Source of the DNA: Gamarada debralockiae | Taxonomy: Eukaryota > Ascomycota > Leotiomycetes > Helotiales > Hyphodiscaceae | DNA: 57,204 nt | Direction of reading: 5' to 3' | NCBI GenBank assembly: GCA_002803225.1 | Contig: NXFV01000493.1 | Location: forward strand, 1 to 57,204 | The notes under the pieces: generated by a model | Seen by the model: the letters and a program-made list of their open reading frames with translations, nothing else | Told to the model about the DNA's origin: nothing | Database searches by the model: none | Position numbers and translations under genes: made by a program | Part shown: positions 11,414 to 27,424 of the stretch, in pieces | How the letters are laid out: each line of letters begins with the position of its first letter | How positions within the stretch are numbered: position 1 is the first letter of the stretch

Positions 11414-11610
11414 GGACTCGTTGCCGTGGTACTTCAACAAGTATATAAAGAGGACTGATGTTGAGCCCAGGAAGGAGTTGTATGAAGTGGCCGACTAGAT
11501 GCTACAATGGGCTGATTGGACTGGAGATCGATTCATGGCGAGACGGAATGAGAGACCTCGATCATATTTCGCTCATGTATGGATAGTACAGAGGATATGT
11601 AAGCCGACAT

Positions 11611-14492
<2,882 letters not shown>

Positions 14493-16126
14493 ATGTCCGC
14501 GAACGTCGATTACCTACTCCACGAGAGCTCCGTGGGGTATGCGATTCTCCAAGTTGTCCACCAAGCTGATACAATTGGAAACCGTCTGAAGGAGGTTCAA
14601 GATGCCAGCCAAGATCTTGCGAAGTTTGGAAAGATGGTCAAGGTCGTGAACTTCTCGCCTTACAGGTATGTTCCAAAACTTTGCGAAGCCGGAGCAGATT
14701 TAACTAGAATGTAGAGGTGCTGCCGAAGCTCTTGAAAATATCAATCTCGTATCTGAGGGTGTCCTTTCCGAATATCTGCGAACAGTCCTCGAATTGAACT
14801 TGCCGAAGCCTTCAAAGAAGAAGAAGATCGTGCTCGGGGTGTCCGATAAGAATTTGGCTGGAAGTATCAAGGCCTCGTTTCCTGGAGTCGAGTGCGAGAC
14901 TGGCGAGACGTCCGAGGTCGTCGCTGATTTACTGAGAGGGATCCGGCTCCATGCGCCGAAGCTGCTGAAGTCTCTTCAGGAGGGAGATGTGGAGAGAGCA
15001 CAATTGGGTCTTGGTCACGCATACTCTCGCGCAAAAGTCAAGTTTTCTGTCCAGAAGAACGACAACCACATCATCCAGGCCATTGCAACATTAGATCAGC
15101 TCGACAAGGCTGTCAATACCTTCTCCATGCGTGTTCGAGAGTGGTACGGATGGCATTTCCCTGAACTCATTCGCATCGTTTCAGATAACCACACTTATGC
15201 TAAGCTAGCGCTTGCAATTGGCGACAAGAAGAGCTTGACGGACGAGTCGTTACATGATATCGCTGCAATTGTCAACGATGATGGGGATATTGCACAGGCT
15301 GTCATTGACGCCGCACGAGTTAGTATGGGCCAAGATATTTCCATCAGCGACATGGAGAACGTCTCATCATTCGCCAATCGCGTTGTCAAGCTCGCCGAAT
15401 ACAGACGCTCGCTCTTCCAATACCTCGTCAACAAGATGGCCATCGTCGCACCCAACTTAGCATCCCTGATCGGCGAGGTTGTCGCAGCTCGACTCATCTC
15501 CCACGCAGGATCCCTCACTAATCTCTCAAAGTACCCCGCATCTACTGTCCAGATTCTCGGCGCAGAGAAGGCTCTCTTCAGAGCGTTGAAGACGAAGGGG
15601 AATACACCAAAATACGGATTGATCTACCACTCAAGCTTTATCGGCCGTGCAGGCGCAAAGAACAAGGGTCGCATTTCGAGATTCTTGGCCAATAAGTGCA
15701 GTATCGCTTCTAGAATCGACAATTTCTCTGAGGAACCAACGACGAAGTTTGGTGAGGCGTTGAGAAAACAGGTTGAGGAGAGATTAGACTTCTACGCGAC
15801 TGGAAGCGCACCAACGAAAAATGCCGATGCTATGGTGAGAACCGTCTAATTCCCAAAGCTTGATTGAACATTTGCTAATCGTTTAGAAATTCGCTATGGA
15901 TGCTGTCCTAGGAGACATTAATATTGCCGACCAAACCGCTGATGCCGACATGGAAGACATTGCACCCAGCTCCGTCGCTAAGCAAGAGAAGAAATCGAAG
16001 GAAAAGAAGGAGAAGAGAGATAAGGAGGGCAAGAAAGACAAGAAGAGAAGACACACCGAAGTGAACGGCGACGAAGAACTTTCCGAGAAGAAAAAGAAGA
16101 AGAAGAGCAGGCCGTCTTTGGAGTAG
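14493..16126 (+). CDS. NOP56: Nucleolar protein NOP56, C/D-box snoRNP core, 510 aa
   Basis: Three exons (14493-14665, 14715-15834, 15887-16126) splice in frame to 510 residues. The protein starts [14 protein letters not shown] and follows the NOP56 family closely through [27 protein letters not shown] and the NOP domain ([17 protein letters not shown] onward, including [16 protein letters not shown] and [10 protein letters not shown]). It ends in a long lysine-rich KKE/KKK tail encoded by the last exon. NOP56 pairs with NOP58 on C/D-box snoRNAs with fibrillarin and SNU13 to direct 2'-O-methylation and pre-rRNA processing in the nucleolus. It differs from NOP58 in the N-terminal YLL-ES-GYA form. 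Introns have clear branch sites (TTAACTAG, GCTAATC). It converges on VPS4, with 379 bp between the stops. Confidence 0.96.
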
Positions 16127-16505
16127 TCTTCTGGATTTGCCATATTTTCTCTATTCTTTTTACATGATATGTACATTGGGAATGGTTCTGGCGTGATGTG
16201 GTGTCTGTGTTGAATATTCTATGAGGCGTTGTGGATATCTCTTGCATGACCAGGAAAATAAGCACTCTTATCACAATGTTCTGAAAAGTAATGCAGAACT
16301 AGTAGATGGATATTTGCAATACCGTTTTCCTTGTACAAGGTCTAAGCTACTTATATCTTAGGTGACATCTGAGCATGTAGCTCCCTCTCGTCTTGGAAAT
16401 CCAAATGCTATAACCTATAGGAACGCCATCTTCGCCATGCTTGCCCATACTCTCTTCCTGTCGAAGCCCATTTGTCGAACTACCTTCCCAGGCCGATCTA
16501 TACGC

Positions 16506-18465
<1,960 letters not shown>

Positions 18466-19045
18466 ATGGCAGACCTACAACAGCGCCTTCAGGCTCTGTC
18501 AGAGGAGTATCAGAAGCTGGAAGGAGGTCAGTACTTGTCCATCAAGTATAAATTCCTCATGGGCTGACATTTTACCGCAGAATTACAAACCAATGTCCAA
18601 TCACGACAAAGACTCGAATCGCAACAACAAGAGAATAAGGCTGTTCAAAAGGTTCGAATACGTTTCACATACAAGCGGGGTAAGAGCTAAGAGGTTCAGG
18701 AATTTGCCAGTCTGAAGGATGATGCGAATATCTACAAGCTTGTTGGGCCGGTTCTGCTGAAACAAGAGAAGACGGAGGCTGTTATGGCTGTGGATGGAAG
18801 ACTAGAGTTTATTGAGAATGAGATGTGAGCATTGCTCTGCGTTTCTACGGCCAGGGCTAATTGGTGGACAGAAAGAGAGTAGAGAAGCAGATCAAGGATA
18901 CGCAGGGGAAGAGTGATAAGTTACGGGATGAGGTAGGTCGTCCCTCGTCTGACCCGGACTTCCGTGCTGATATGGACAGATCATACAGATTCAGTCACAA
19001 GGCCAGCAGCCAGGACAAGGTGCTCTGGCTCAAACGGCAGCATAA
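18466..19045 (+). CDS. YKE2: Prefoldin subunit 6, 127 aa, five exons
   Basis: Five short exons (18466-18526, 18581-18651, 18700-18824, 18872-18932, 18980-19045) join in phase to a 127-residue protein. Each intron (47-54 bp) has a GT donor and AG acceptor. The protein begins MADLQQRLQALSEEYQKLE and contains VQKEFASLKDDANIYKLVGPVLL, the characteristic turn of beta-type prefoldins, between two coiled-coil helices. The second helix runs FIENEIKRVEKQIKDTQ. It ends in a short glutamine-rich tail. Prefoldin 6 is one of four beta subunits of the six-part cytosolic chaperone that hands unfolded actin and tubulin to the CCT chaperonin. The longest unspliced frames here are 64 codons or less, so the gene is only visible after splicing. 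The symbol is the yeast orthologue's. Confidence 0.92.
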
Positions 19046-19965
19046 GAGAGGTTAGCGAGAATTGGGGCGTCTGGTGTTGCATTGCTGGCGTACGATATCA
19101 GAATGGGGTGTTCAGGTAGATCGTCCAGAAGAAAATGGAATTTTTCATGAGAATACAACAGGTGCTTAGTTTTGCTATGTTGAAAGTATTGATACAGCCG
19201 CTATCTTCAGCAGCTCATGTCCAACTCATATGCATAACATCTTAGTTTGATGCTGTTGAGTATGTGTACTTCTGTTACGGCCGGGACTAGTCTCCTTTCT
19301 TCGGCTCATGACATACTTATTCCGTCCCTTCTTTCTTTGGTACACATTATCAAAAGCCTCGATTACTCACTCAATTCGATCTACAAAACTGCAGCCCTGC
19401 CTCTCGAGTCATAAAGTCCTTCAACACTTCGAAATCCAAGTAACAGTCCTTCTCGCCGTCCTCCAAGAGTCAGAAACTCTCCACAGCCAGGTCGAGAGAG
19501 GCGAGCTAACTTGCAATAAAGCCGTTGGCAACAAGACGCTTTCCTTCCTATTCACTCCTTCGCTTCGCGTCCCTCGCTCTTTCTTCCCCGTCCATCTTAC
19601 AACCAACATTTTTCCAAACACCAGCTTTCAATTCCAAGAAAACGAGAAAATTCAACGCGTGCGAAGTCAATCTTCTTGGGTCTCCGTGTTAACAACCCAT
19701 ACGAGCGCTACTAAGATAACAGAAAGGAGCAACTTTCGATACTCATTATGCGATTCTCAGCCCCGAAATTGGCCATCTCTTCACTTGGAGTAACGATTTG
19801 ACTTCAGGACTATCTATCAGCTGTACAGTTTTCCTTTCTCCGCAAGAAATATCGAGTATCATATTAGCCATGAACTCCTCCGCACAGGAACTTAGGGGCA
19901 AAGGTGAGTACTCGTGCTGATCTCCAGCCCTCCGCAATCACTAATTGTTCTCTCAGGTGGTCGCT
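19046..19965. other. Intergenic, no gene recognised
   Basis: A 161-codon plus-strand frame (19308-19793) has low-complexity, leader-like composition and no motif. A consensus-like intron (GTGAGT at 19902, CTAATTG branch, TCTCAG) occurs just upstream of the 2EXR pseudogene start and may belong to its former leader. Confidence 0.4.
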
Positions 19966-20858
19966 ATGGATTCGCAACTTGAGTCACACATAGGTTCCGC
20001 TTCTGCGATGGCCTCCCAGCAGAAAATGAGTCTTGGTTTTGAGAATGTTTGATGTTGTGCGTTTCTGACGGAAGTATTTGCAGATTACGCTGAACAAGCC
20101 CGCCTCAACTCTTCAAGTATCGCTCGAGACATTCACCCGCTTCCCGAAATTGCCAATTGAACTTCGCCTTAGGACTGGAAAAAGGCTCTGCCTGGTCCTC
20201 GAGTCCTTCCGGTTCAATACATTGACGAGCTTACCGAAGACACCGTACTTGAATAGTTCGCAGTTCATCACCCTCCGCCAATCTGCCTTCATGTCTGTCG
20301 CGAATCTCGGGAACAAGCTCTCAAGAAATATACTATGCGACTCAAAACCAGCTCGAAGGTGTCCAACGTCTGGATTCTGAAGACATAATCTACATGGTTT
20401 TCGTGAATGGTATTGAGGTTGAGTGGCTTTCAGTTTGGGAAGAGGTGGCAATTGATAAAGCCTTCAATAAAATTTGCCATTTCGCGCTGGACTATCAACA
20501 ATGAGACCCTCAAGAAACAGAAAATGTCGTCAAGTATTCACAGGATTGGCCGCCTTCACGTTGATTTTCCGTCAGGATGATTGCCAAAGAACGATCGGGC
20601 TTGATCCCACCTATCACATTTGTTGACGGCGATGATGAGAAGTCTAGAGAATTACAAGAGAGTCAGCTGCAGGATTACTATAAGCAGTTCGATGATTACC
20701 TGAGCTGGCGCTCAAGCAAGGAAGGGAATGAAGGCAACGGTGGCATCCAGCTAGATCTTTCAAACTGGAAGAGACCGATTTTTCGCGCTGAATTCTCGAG
20801 GCAGTGCAAGGACCAGTGTGTGAAGGGTCTGAGAGCGGAATTGGGGATGACCGACTGA
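19966..20858 (+). pseudogene. 2EXR-domain pseudogene
   Basis: The signature FTRFPKLPIELRLR occurs at about 20134-20175. The frame then breaks: the expected W after RLR is lost by a 1-bp deletion near 20175, after which KKALPGPRVLPVQYI reads in another frame. That frame reaches a TAG at 20253, then PPPICLHVCRESREQALKKY at 20270-20330, and a TAA at 20387. A C-terminal open piece is at 20577-20858. A plausible N-terminal exon starts at ATG 19966 and would join at 20076 through a GTTTGA-TTTGCAG intron. The intact relative is at 7308-8006. Confidence 0.7.
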
Positions 20859-21673
20859 GCAGAAGCTCTTATTCTGAAAAGTTTTGTCTAGAACTTGGTG
20901 CTTTCAGGTCATAGTTCAAGTCACTCATACCGAGCAATAATTTGAACAACGATGAAACTCATGTTCAGTTGGGGAGACGGCAGTCTAGGGGAACCAATTT
21001 CGGCGAAATTGTTGCTTTCTGGGCTGGAAAGGCATCTCAATATGGCTGATGCGGAACATGCTGGTGTTTCAATTTCATTTGGCTCTTATGCACAAATTTC
21101 GGGGCGGATGGGAATTACAGCACGTTGGATTTGTGACGGAGAATCGTACGTTCGTGGTTTACGAGTTACAAAGTCCTTCACAAGTGAAAACGTTCAATCC
21201 TCTTTGTGTTCATTCCCTGTATCATAGAAGAACTCCAGATGACCCCTTTTATGTTCAAACGTTTCTAGTGGAATTTCAAGTTTCAAAACGGTTGACGCTC
21301 TTGTCCGGCAAATGGAACTGACAGGCTTGGATATCCTATCACGTGACCTCTTTTAACAATCCCTTTCCATCTTTGGGAAAATCTGCCTTAAAAGTCAGTC
21401 CCTCAGAGTTCTTGGTTTCTTCAAAACCAAAGGCAAACTGACTAGAAATCCAAATGAAAGTTCTTTCTAAGCTCTAGTAACAGAATTTGCCATTCGTGAA
21501 GCAAGTATTGACACTTGTTTCCTTTCCCTTATTCTACTGTACTGTACATGAAGAGGCCATCAAGTACACGAGCCGAAGGACTTCACCCGGATCCCAACAA
21601 AAAGAGCCCTCCTACCCTTACTCGCCTAGCTCCCTAGATGCCATCGCCTTCGCTAAACCCCAAAGCCGATAGC
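20859..21673. other. Degenerate sequence, no gene recognised
   Basis: Two overlapping plus-strand frames (20952-21227 and 21049-21321) have protein-like stretches but no recognisable family. They may be the continuation of a decayed gene. Nothing else is supportable. Confidence 0.35.
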
Positions 21674-22128
21674 AAGAGTTGGGGCCACCACACACGGCCC
21701 ACCCCACCATTTTACACCCAAAGGGTGCCCATTTCACTTAGTTATAAATCCACAACACAGCTATTTCAAATAACAAGAATTCATTCTATTATTAGAATTT
21801 ACTTTGTCTATCTTTTGTAAGATTCAAAATTTTAATTAACTAGAAAATACAAAAGTTATACGTAGTTGATTTTTAAGGTAAGGTAAAATCGCCTAATTTA
21901 CATATAAAATCTTAGATTTGTTATGACTGTGAATAAACTTATATAGGAAACTATCAATTTTAAATAAAAATTTAAATCCATTAAATACAAGCAATAAGAA
22001 GTAAAGTTAAATTTATAAATTCAAATTTATAAATTTTTATTTTAAAATTGTTTTATTATTTAATTTTAAAATAGGGTAACTTTTGGGGTAAATGGTGAGG
22101 TGGGCCATATGTCGTGGCCCCAACTCTT
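21674..22128. mobile_element. AT-rich MITE, 455 bp, about 55-bp inverted ends
   Basis: The left end AAGAGTTGGGGCCAC (21674) and the right end GTGGCCCCAACTCTT (to 22128) are inverted copies. Matching continues inward for about 55 bp with a few differences (GGCCCACCCCACCATTTT against AAATGGTGAGGTGGGCC). The interior is extremely AT-rich and has no coding frame. Size, long inverted ends and lack of a transposase fit a non-autonomous DNA transposon. If the element proper starts one base in, the flanks are CA and TA, which could be a mutated TA target duplication; this is inference. Confidence 0.8.
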
Positions 22129-22535
22129 ACGTTCATCAACTCAAATAAGCATACTAGCAAATGCAAATAGCAACGGGAGTAATTGGTAGTGTTCCCATTC
22201 CTAAGAACTTGTGTAGTACTTATCGGTTTCTAGCAATTCCCTAAGCTAAATATCACAGTGTTGGTACGTTGGGCGAGAATTAGATCTCCTATATAAAGCA
22301 GGCTCACTTCCTAATATTTAGATGAAATTTTGGAGGTAGACATGATTTGCCGCTTTTTGACTGTGGAGGGAGATTTTGGACTTTTGGAAGAAGGGGGGAG
22401 GACTTGGGAGTTTAGAGGATTTAATTTTGTCTTGAGGATAGGGATGTGGAGAGACTGCGTTCGCTTTCGTATTTTGAGGTATTCTATACAAGTTCTCCGT
22501 CAAGCTCCCGCCAGGTAGCGACTTATCTCACTCAC
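22129..22535. other. Short intergenic gap beside the MITE
   Basis: There are only short frames on both strands (for example 22318-22518) without family support, and no repeat beyond the MITE end. Confidence 0.35.
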
Positions 22536-22539
22536 CAAG

Positions 22540-23240
22540 TCAACTTTGTCGTTCAAGAACCAGTATCAGATATACAATAATATCTTCTTAGGTTTAAGGA
22601 ATAACCATATGCCCAATATTGAATCCGTCTATATTAGCAACACGAGTCCATCTCTGTAGTTCATTTGCAACTGTTTCTCTGCTACCTACTTCAAATGTCG
22701 CAGGTCCCTCATCGATGCTCCATTCTCCCAGTTTTCTCGAGATTCAACTTGAAAATCTGACTAAAAGTTAGATCCATTTGTGAGAACATCAGGTTTCTTC
22801 GGGCTTATGTGACTTTGATATGGATCACTTGGATCATTGAGGAATTCGTCAAGGGGACCAAACTTGGCGAGACCAATGCCCGAAATTCCATAAAATTTCG
22901 TCGGAAACCCCACCAACCTCTCCAGAATTGAATATATCAAGTCTCCTTCAAGCGTCTTTTAGGCCTCTTCATCGGTGGCGTGACTACCCACCCAACCGAA
23001 CTTCAGCGTTAGTGAATCAGCACTCTCCCCAACAATACGGTATTTAGTCCCTCCTGCGTTTTCTGATGAAGATATGTCATAACATAGAAATCACTTCAGC
23101 TGCCGAAAATCTCGTCTGGATCCAGATCTACATGTCCGATCGAGTTGCCAATATCTCACTTACCCAATGTCCTACTCTCAGTCATCATGATTATACCACT
23201 ATACTCAATATCGCAACATCTGTTGCTCAGAACCCCAAGG
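22540..23240 (-). pseudogene. Luciferase-like (NtaA/SnaA/DszA-type) monooxygenase pseudogene, C-terminal part
   Basis: On the minus strand GGTKYRIVGESADSLTLK (near 23050) leads into EEA-stop-KTLEGDLIYSI, GISGIGLAKFGPLDEF (near 22870) and then, in another frame, GSRETVANELQRWTRVANID and GFNIGHMVIP (22690-22597). The final segment, with two in-frame stops, still reads EDIIVYLILVLERQS to about 22540. This order matches the C-terminal half of FMN-dependent monooxygenases, whose intact members are about 450-500 residues and use reduced flavin from a partner reductase. At least one frameshift and several stops make this a relic; the N-terminal half was not found. Family call moderately firm. Confidence 0.6.
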
Positions 23241-23895
23241 TGCAGAAACAGTAGCTTTTGGTAAAGAGCTAATAAGACCAAGGTAACGAATCGACTTGAG
23301 GTCGATAGAAGGATGATTGGGTTTCTTTGGATTCTGCTCTTGTATTGTACTTTCTAATCTACTCTTTGTGGGTTTTTGAATGGATATAAGAGTATCTAAA
23401 ATAAGACTATAAACTTAAACTCTTACAAATTTCTCAATTTTTAAACTTTTACCTAAATTCTTCAAACTCTCTCCCCTATTTGCTAAGCGATGACGTACGT
23501 GACATTTACGAACTCTCTGCCACGCCACACAATTGCATCCACGTTACTTGTGGAGATTTCCCGCCAGTTCTGGGACCAAGACCGGATATGGGCCTCGATC
23601 GAGAAGGACGTAGCTACAGACGTAGATCTGGCTGCAGTTTGCAAGCCATCATACCGGCTTTCCAAAATTGCTGTGCTGATTATGCGTGATCTCTTTTCTC
23701 GATTCTAATATCTACTTAGACTCCCCTCATTGATGAAAAGCTACTTTTCAGGTTAGAAAATATTCTTCGCTCTATTGTAGAGAAAACGAGACGCAGGTCT
23801 ACTTTTGGTAATTCAAATTCGGTTTCAGACGGAAATTCCTACTACAGCTGATAGACCATCGCTATCTCCACGATTTAACTTCTCCGACCATCGCT
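23241..23895. other. Intergenic with one unexplained open segment
   Basis: A plus-strand frame at 23490-23708 (with QFWDQDRIWASIEKDV and LAAVCKPSYRLS) looks protein-like but has no family I can name and no start context. It may be another fragment. The rest shows nothing. Confidence 0.35.
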
Positions 23896-25404
23896 ATGGC
23901 TATCCCAGACTAGGAACCAAGTGCGCTTCCAGTGGCCAACGCGACCATACGATTTTGGAGGACAGAGCCTCATTCTCTCGATGAACACCGCTCCACCGAA
24001 GATCTTCCCGCCGAGTGTGATATCCTCATCATTGGCGCTAGATATGCCGGAACAAGCACGGCGTTCAATCTCGTAGAAGGAAATGCTTCACCATCATCGA
24101 TTGTCCTACTCGAAGCACGACAAGCTTGCTCAGGAGCAACTGGACGCAATGGTCAGTGTGCATGTCCTTGCCTCCCACAAAGATTTCGCTAATGTAATCA
24201 AAGGTGGCCATCTAAGGCCTGGTGTCAGTGGCCCAGATGTGCTTGCAAACATTGGAGTAAAACGCTGCCGAGATTGCGCTCTTCGAGATTGCTCATTTGC
24301 AAGCTATCAAAGCCTTAGCTAGAAAAGAGAAGATCGATTACGAGTTTTCTTTCGCGAGAGCACACCACGCCATAACCAACCAGGCCGTTCTCGAGGGATT
24401 GGAAAACTTGGTTCTCACTTTCCAAAAAATCGAGGGAGGATTTCTCCAAATGGCAGTTCATTGAAGGACCGGAAGCAGAAACTGTCGGTATATCTTCAGT
24501 AGCATCCAAAGGAGATGAGGTATAATTGACACGTGGAACAGGTCTCAGGTGTTAAAGGCGCGGTCGGAGTCTTCAGTTTTAATGCTGGCCAAGTGTGGCC
24601 ATACAAGTTGTTCACGCATTTATTGGCCGTGGGCTGTCGCCAAAGGCATCAACCTGCAAACCAACACCCCTGCTCTATCCGTATCGAAGACACCCCGGTG
24701 AGAAAGCTTTTGGAATTTTCAAACTTCCCGATGATTAATCAAGGCCAAATCAGTTGTATATACAACCAACGGTTTCACATCAGCTTTATTATCCGAGTAT
24801 ACGGGAGCAATCTTTCCTACCCGAGCGATTTGCTCTTACATCAAGACTCCTGAGGGCGAACCGATACCAAACCTTGAAAGCAGCTACTACATCAACGTTG
24901 GTTCAGGCTGGGACTATTTGATTCAGCGGCCTGATGGAAGCATAGTTGTGGGCAGTGGCAACGTAACATTTAAACGGGATCTCTCCCAATGGCAAAACAA
25001 GGTGGACGATAGCACCTTGATCAAGCCTGCACGTCATTATTTTGATGACTATACGCCGCGCTATTTTGCTAGTTGGGAAAATAGTGGTGCATATGTGGAT
25101 AGGATCTGGATAGGAAGTGAGTTCTCAAAGTTTGCTGAATACGATCTTCGATATAAATCTGACTGATTTCTCCTTCAGTTACAGGTCACAAATCTGACAT
25201 CCTACCCCACATTGGCAGCATTCCCAACCGACGTGGTCAGTTCATTGTTGCAGAATTCAATGGGCACGGTATGCTGATCATCTACCTTGCTCGATGGGCA
25301 TAGCACAAATGATTCTGGACGGCAAAAGCTTCGAAGAAGCAGGTATACCTAGAGCTTCCAAGACGTCTGAGGAGCGTTTCAAAACCAGGGTCAAGATTAC
25401 ATAG
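23896..25404 (+). pseudogene. FAD-dependent oxidoreductase (DAO family) pseudogene
   Basis: From ATG 23896 the frame reads MAIPD, a TAG stop, then continues ALPVANATIRFWRTEPHS and the dinucleotide-binding segment CDILIIGARYAGTSTAFNL with LLEARQACSGATGRNG. A normal intron (GTCAGT to AATCAAAG, about 24153-24204) joins NG to GHLRPGVSGPD. A frameshift near 24263 follows, then EIALFEIAHLQAIKALARKE, KGINLQTNTPALSVSKTP, and EPIPNLESSYYINVG with RPDGSIVVGSGN. The C-terminal part is SDILPHIGSIPNRRGQFI, AEFNGHG and IAQMILDGKSFEE. The order matches fungal DAO-fold amine/amino-acid oxidases of about 450-500 residues. Multiple stops and frame changes show it is dead. Confidence 0.75.
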
Positions 25405-27424
25405 CAAGTTCTGGGAATTTTCATTTATGTGCTCAATTTTGCTAACTACACTTTGAAATTATACAATAGTAATGACCTTCATGCTTGCTTTGTTATCTCT
25501 TACTTGATCAACTATCCCACCGAACATGATATCAGAAAGCTTGCTATCATCCTCACAAACCACACACCAAGGAAACTATGCCTCCCACCATAATCAGGTC
25601 TTAGAACTACCAGAATCTTGCTCCATAGAGGATCCAAACCTCATCGTCGTAGTGAGCAAGTCTCCTGGTATGAACCCGAAGACCAGAAGGCGTCAAGAAC
25701 GTGTGAATTAGAGACTTGTCGTAAAGAGATCCATCAATGTCTTCTAAAGCTTCCACGAAGATGGCATTGACCTTGATATCCATCTTATCGCCACCAGGTC
25801 TATCCTTTACAAATTCTGGTTCCGCAGACTTGCCCTTCGATCCTTGAAATGGTTCGTGATTGCCGTGTTGGCCCCGAGTCTGAACGATGCGTTCTTGCAA
25901 CTCCTGAGAAAATAGCTGTGACTCGTTGCTTGTTTCTGGATCACTGAGGAATCAGCATCTGTCCATTTGGTATTTTTGGGACCGTGACAGAGGAAGAAAA
26001 AGATTTTTGAGGTAGTACTCGCGCATAAGCCAGGAAGATATGCTTCATCAGTAAGAAAGAGGAGATCAAATGAACCTTCTCAAGCTTACATCTGGGACCC
26101 AAGTTGGGAGAAGGGAGCCTGATTCTTGCGTCCGTCGTTCACATGTCCAAGATATTTAAATTACCATCAAATGCCAAAAATTATCTGGGCTACCTCAATC
26201 AGAAGGTGCACAATTGTGTTATCTCAGGTGTGCTTTGGTGCTATGCTGTGGCCTCTGTCAGCGAGGCATAGAAATGCGTATATTCTGTCAGGCGGATCTG
26301 AAGCCTGGCTGTTCCGGGAGTGCTTGAGAAGCTCCTTCAGTCAACCACTCTTCGTCGAATAGCCTTTCCATTTATGAGGGAGATCACCGGTTCTAGGGAC
26401 CATCGAAGACTGGGTAAAAGCTGCAACACTTCTGTAATTAAAACTTGAGCTGTAGATAACGCTGTGGACCTCGAGTGCAAGTCATCCAAATGACTCTGCC
26501 GAGGATTCTCAAAGGTTGGCGGTGTCCCCATTCCACAAGGCTTGAGGCACTCGTTCAGGGAGCGAATTTTTTCTTCAAGCTCCTCAAGCCTTTGGGCCCA
26601 CATTTGATACTCTTTGGCCAGTTTTCGGTCATTCTTCGACCATTTAATGAGCTTAGAATGACTCTCCGGGGTTTCCTATCGGTTTCTTATCAGCGAGGAT
26701 TTTCGAGAGACAAGTAGTTTGGAGTTCGCTACGGAGAGGCTCTCTGACGGTCCTCTTCCCATGCTACAGCTTGGCGTGTCCTCTCGTCCGCAGCAGAGCT
26801 CTCTTCTTATTTTTCTTCGTTGCATTGTTGGAACGTGACACCTGAGTCATAACCCACTTGGCGCTGTTGCCTAAGGATGAGTCACTCGATGTATATATGG
26901 CCCTTGGATCATTACTCTCTAAATGTCAAGCTGCTTTTATATTTTACAATTTATGACCTCGCAACATGGCTATTCGAGATTTCAAAACGACGTGTGATCA
27001 TCTTGGAAGCTTCCCGAAGCAACGAAGCTTCCTTGCTGGAAGGCAATTCAAGTCGTTGAAGCATGTCCGGACTGCCGAGCTCCCTTTTTTAATGGACAAC
27101 TGATTTCTTGACCTATAACTACAGTCGGTGGGGTAAGCTCCTGAAAATAAGCGATGGCTCAGACTATAGCCCCCCTCCATATTCTTCTTCCACTTCTTGA
27201 CTCTTTTTTACAGCCTGTGCACATTATAACGTCACTATATTGAAAAATTTTACCACTAAATTATAAATGTACTAAGAAGGATAGAACAATGCTACTATTA
27301 TAGAGCCTTAAATACCCTAGATTTCTTCAGATATTTGCACCATAGAGAGCGGTGTATGCATATTGATAGCAAAAACGCTTAGCTCAAATCAATGGTACCT
27401 GTAATTATTCCTCTGTGCACATCG
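25405..27424. other. 2.0-kb region with decayed fragments only
   Basis: Minus-strand open pieces at 25607-25919 and 26337-26640 (the latter with a helical EELEEKIRSLNECL stretch) look like exon remnants. Their surroundings are full of stops and I cannot name a family. About 27180-27330 is AT-rich. No intact gene is supported. Confidence 0.4.

Noticed and set aside
15883..16274. Minus-strand frames opposite the NOP56 lysine-rich tail
   Set aside because: They are Ser/Phe-rich shadows of the AAG-rich coding strand.
19308..19793. 161-codon plus-strand open frame
   Set aside because: Low-complexity composition, no domain, no splice structure and overlapping frames on both strands.
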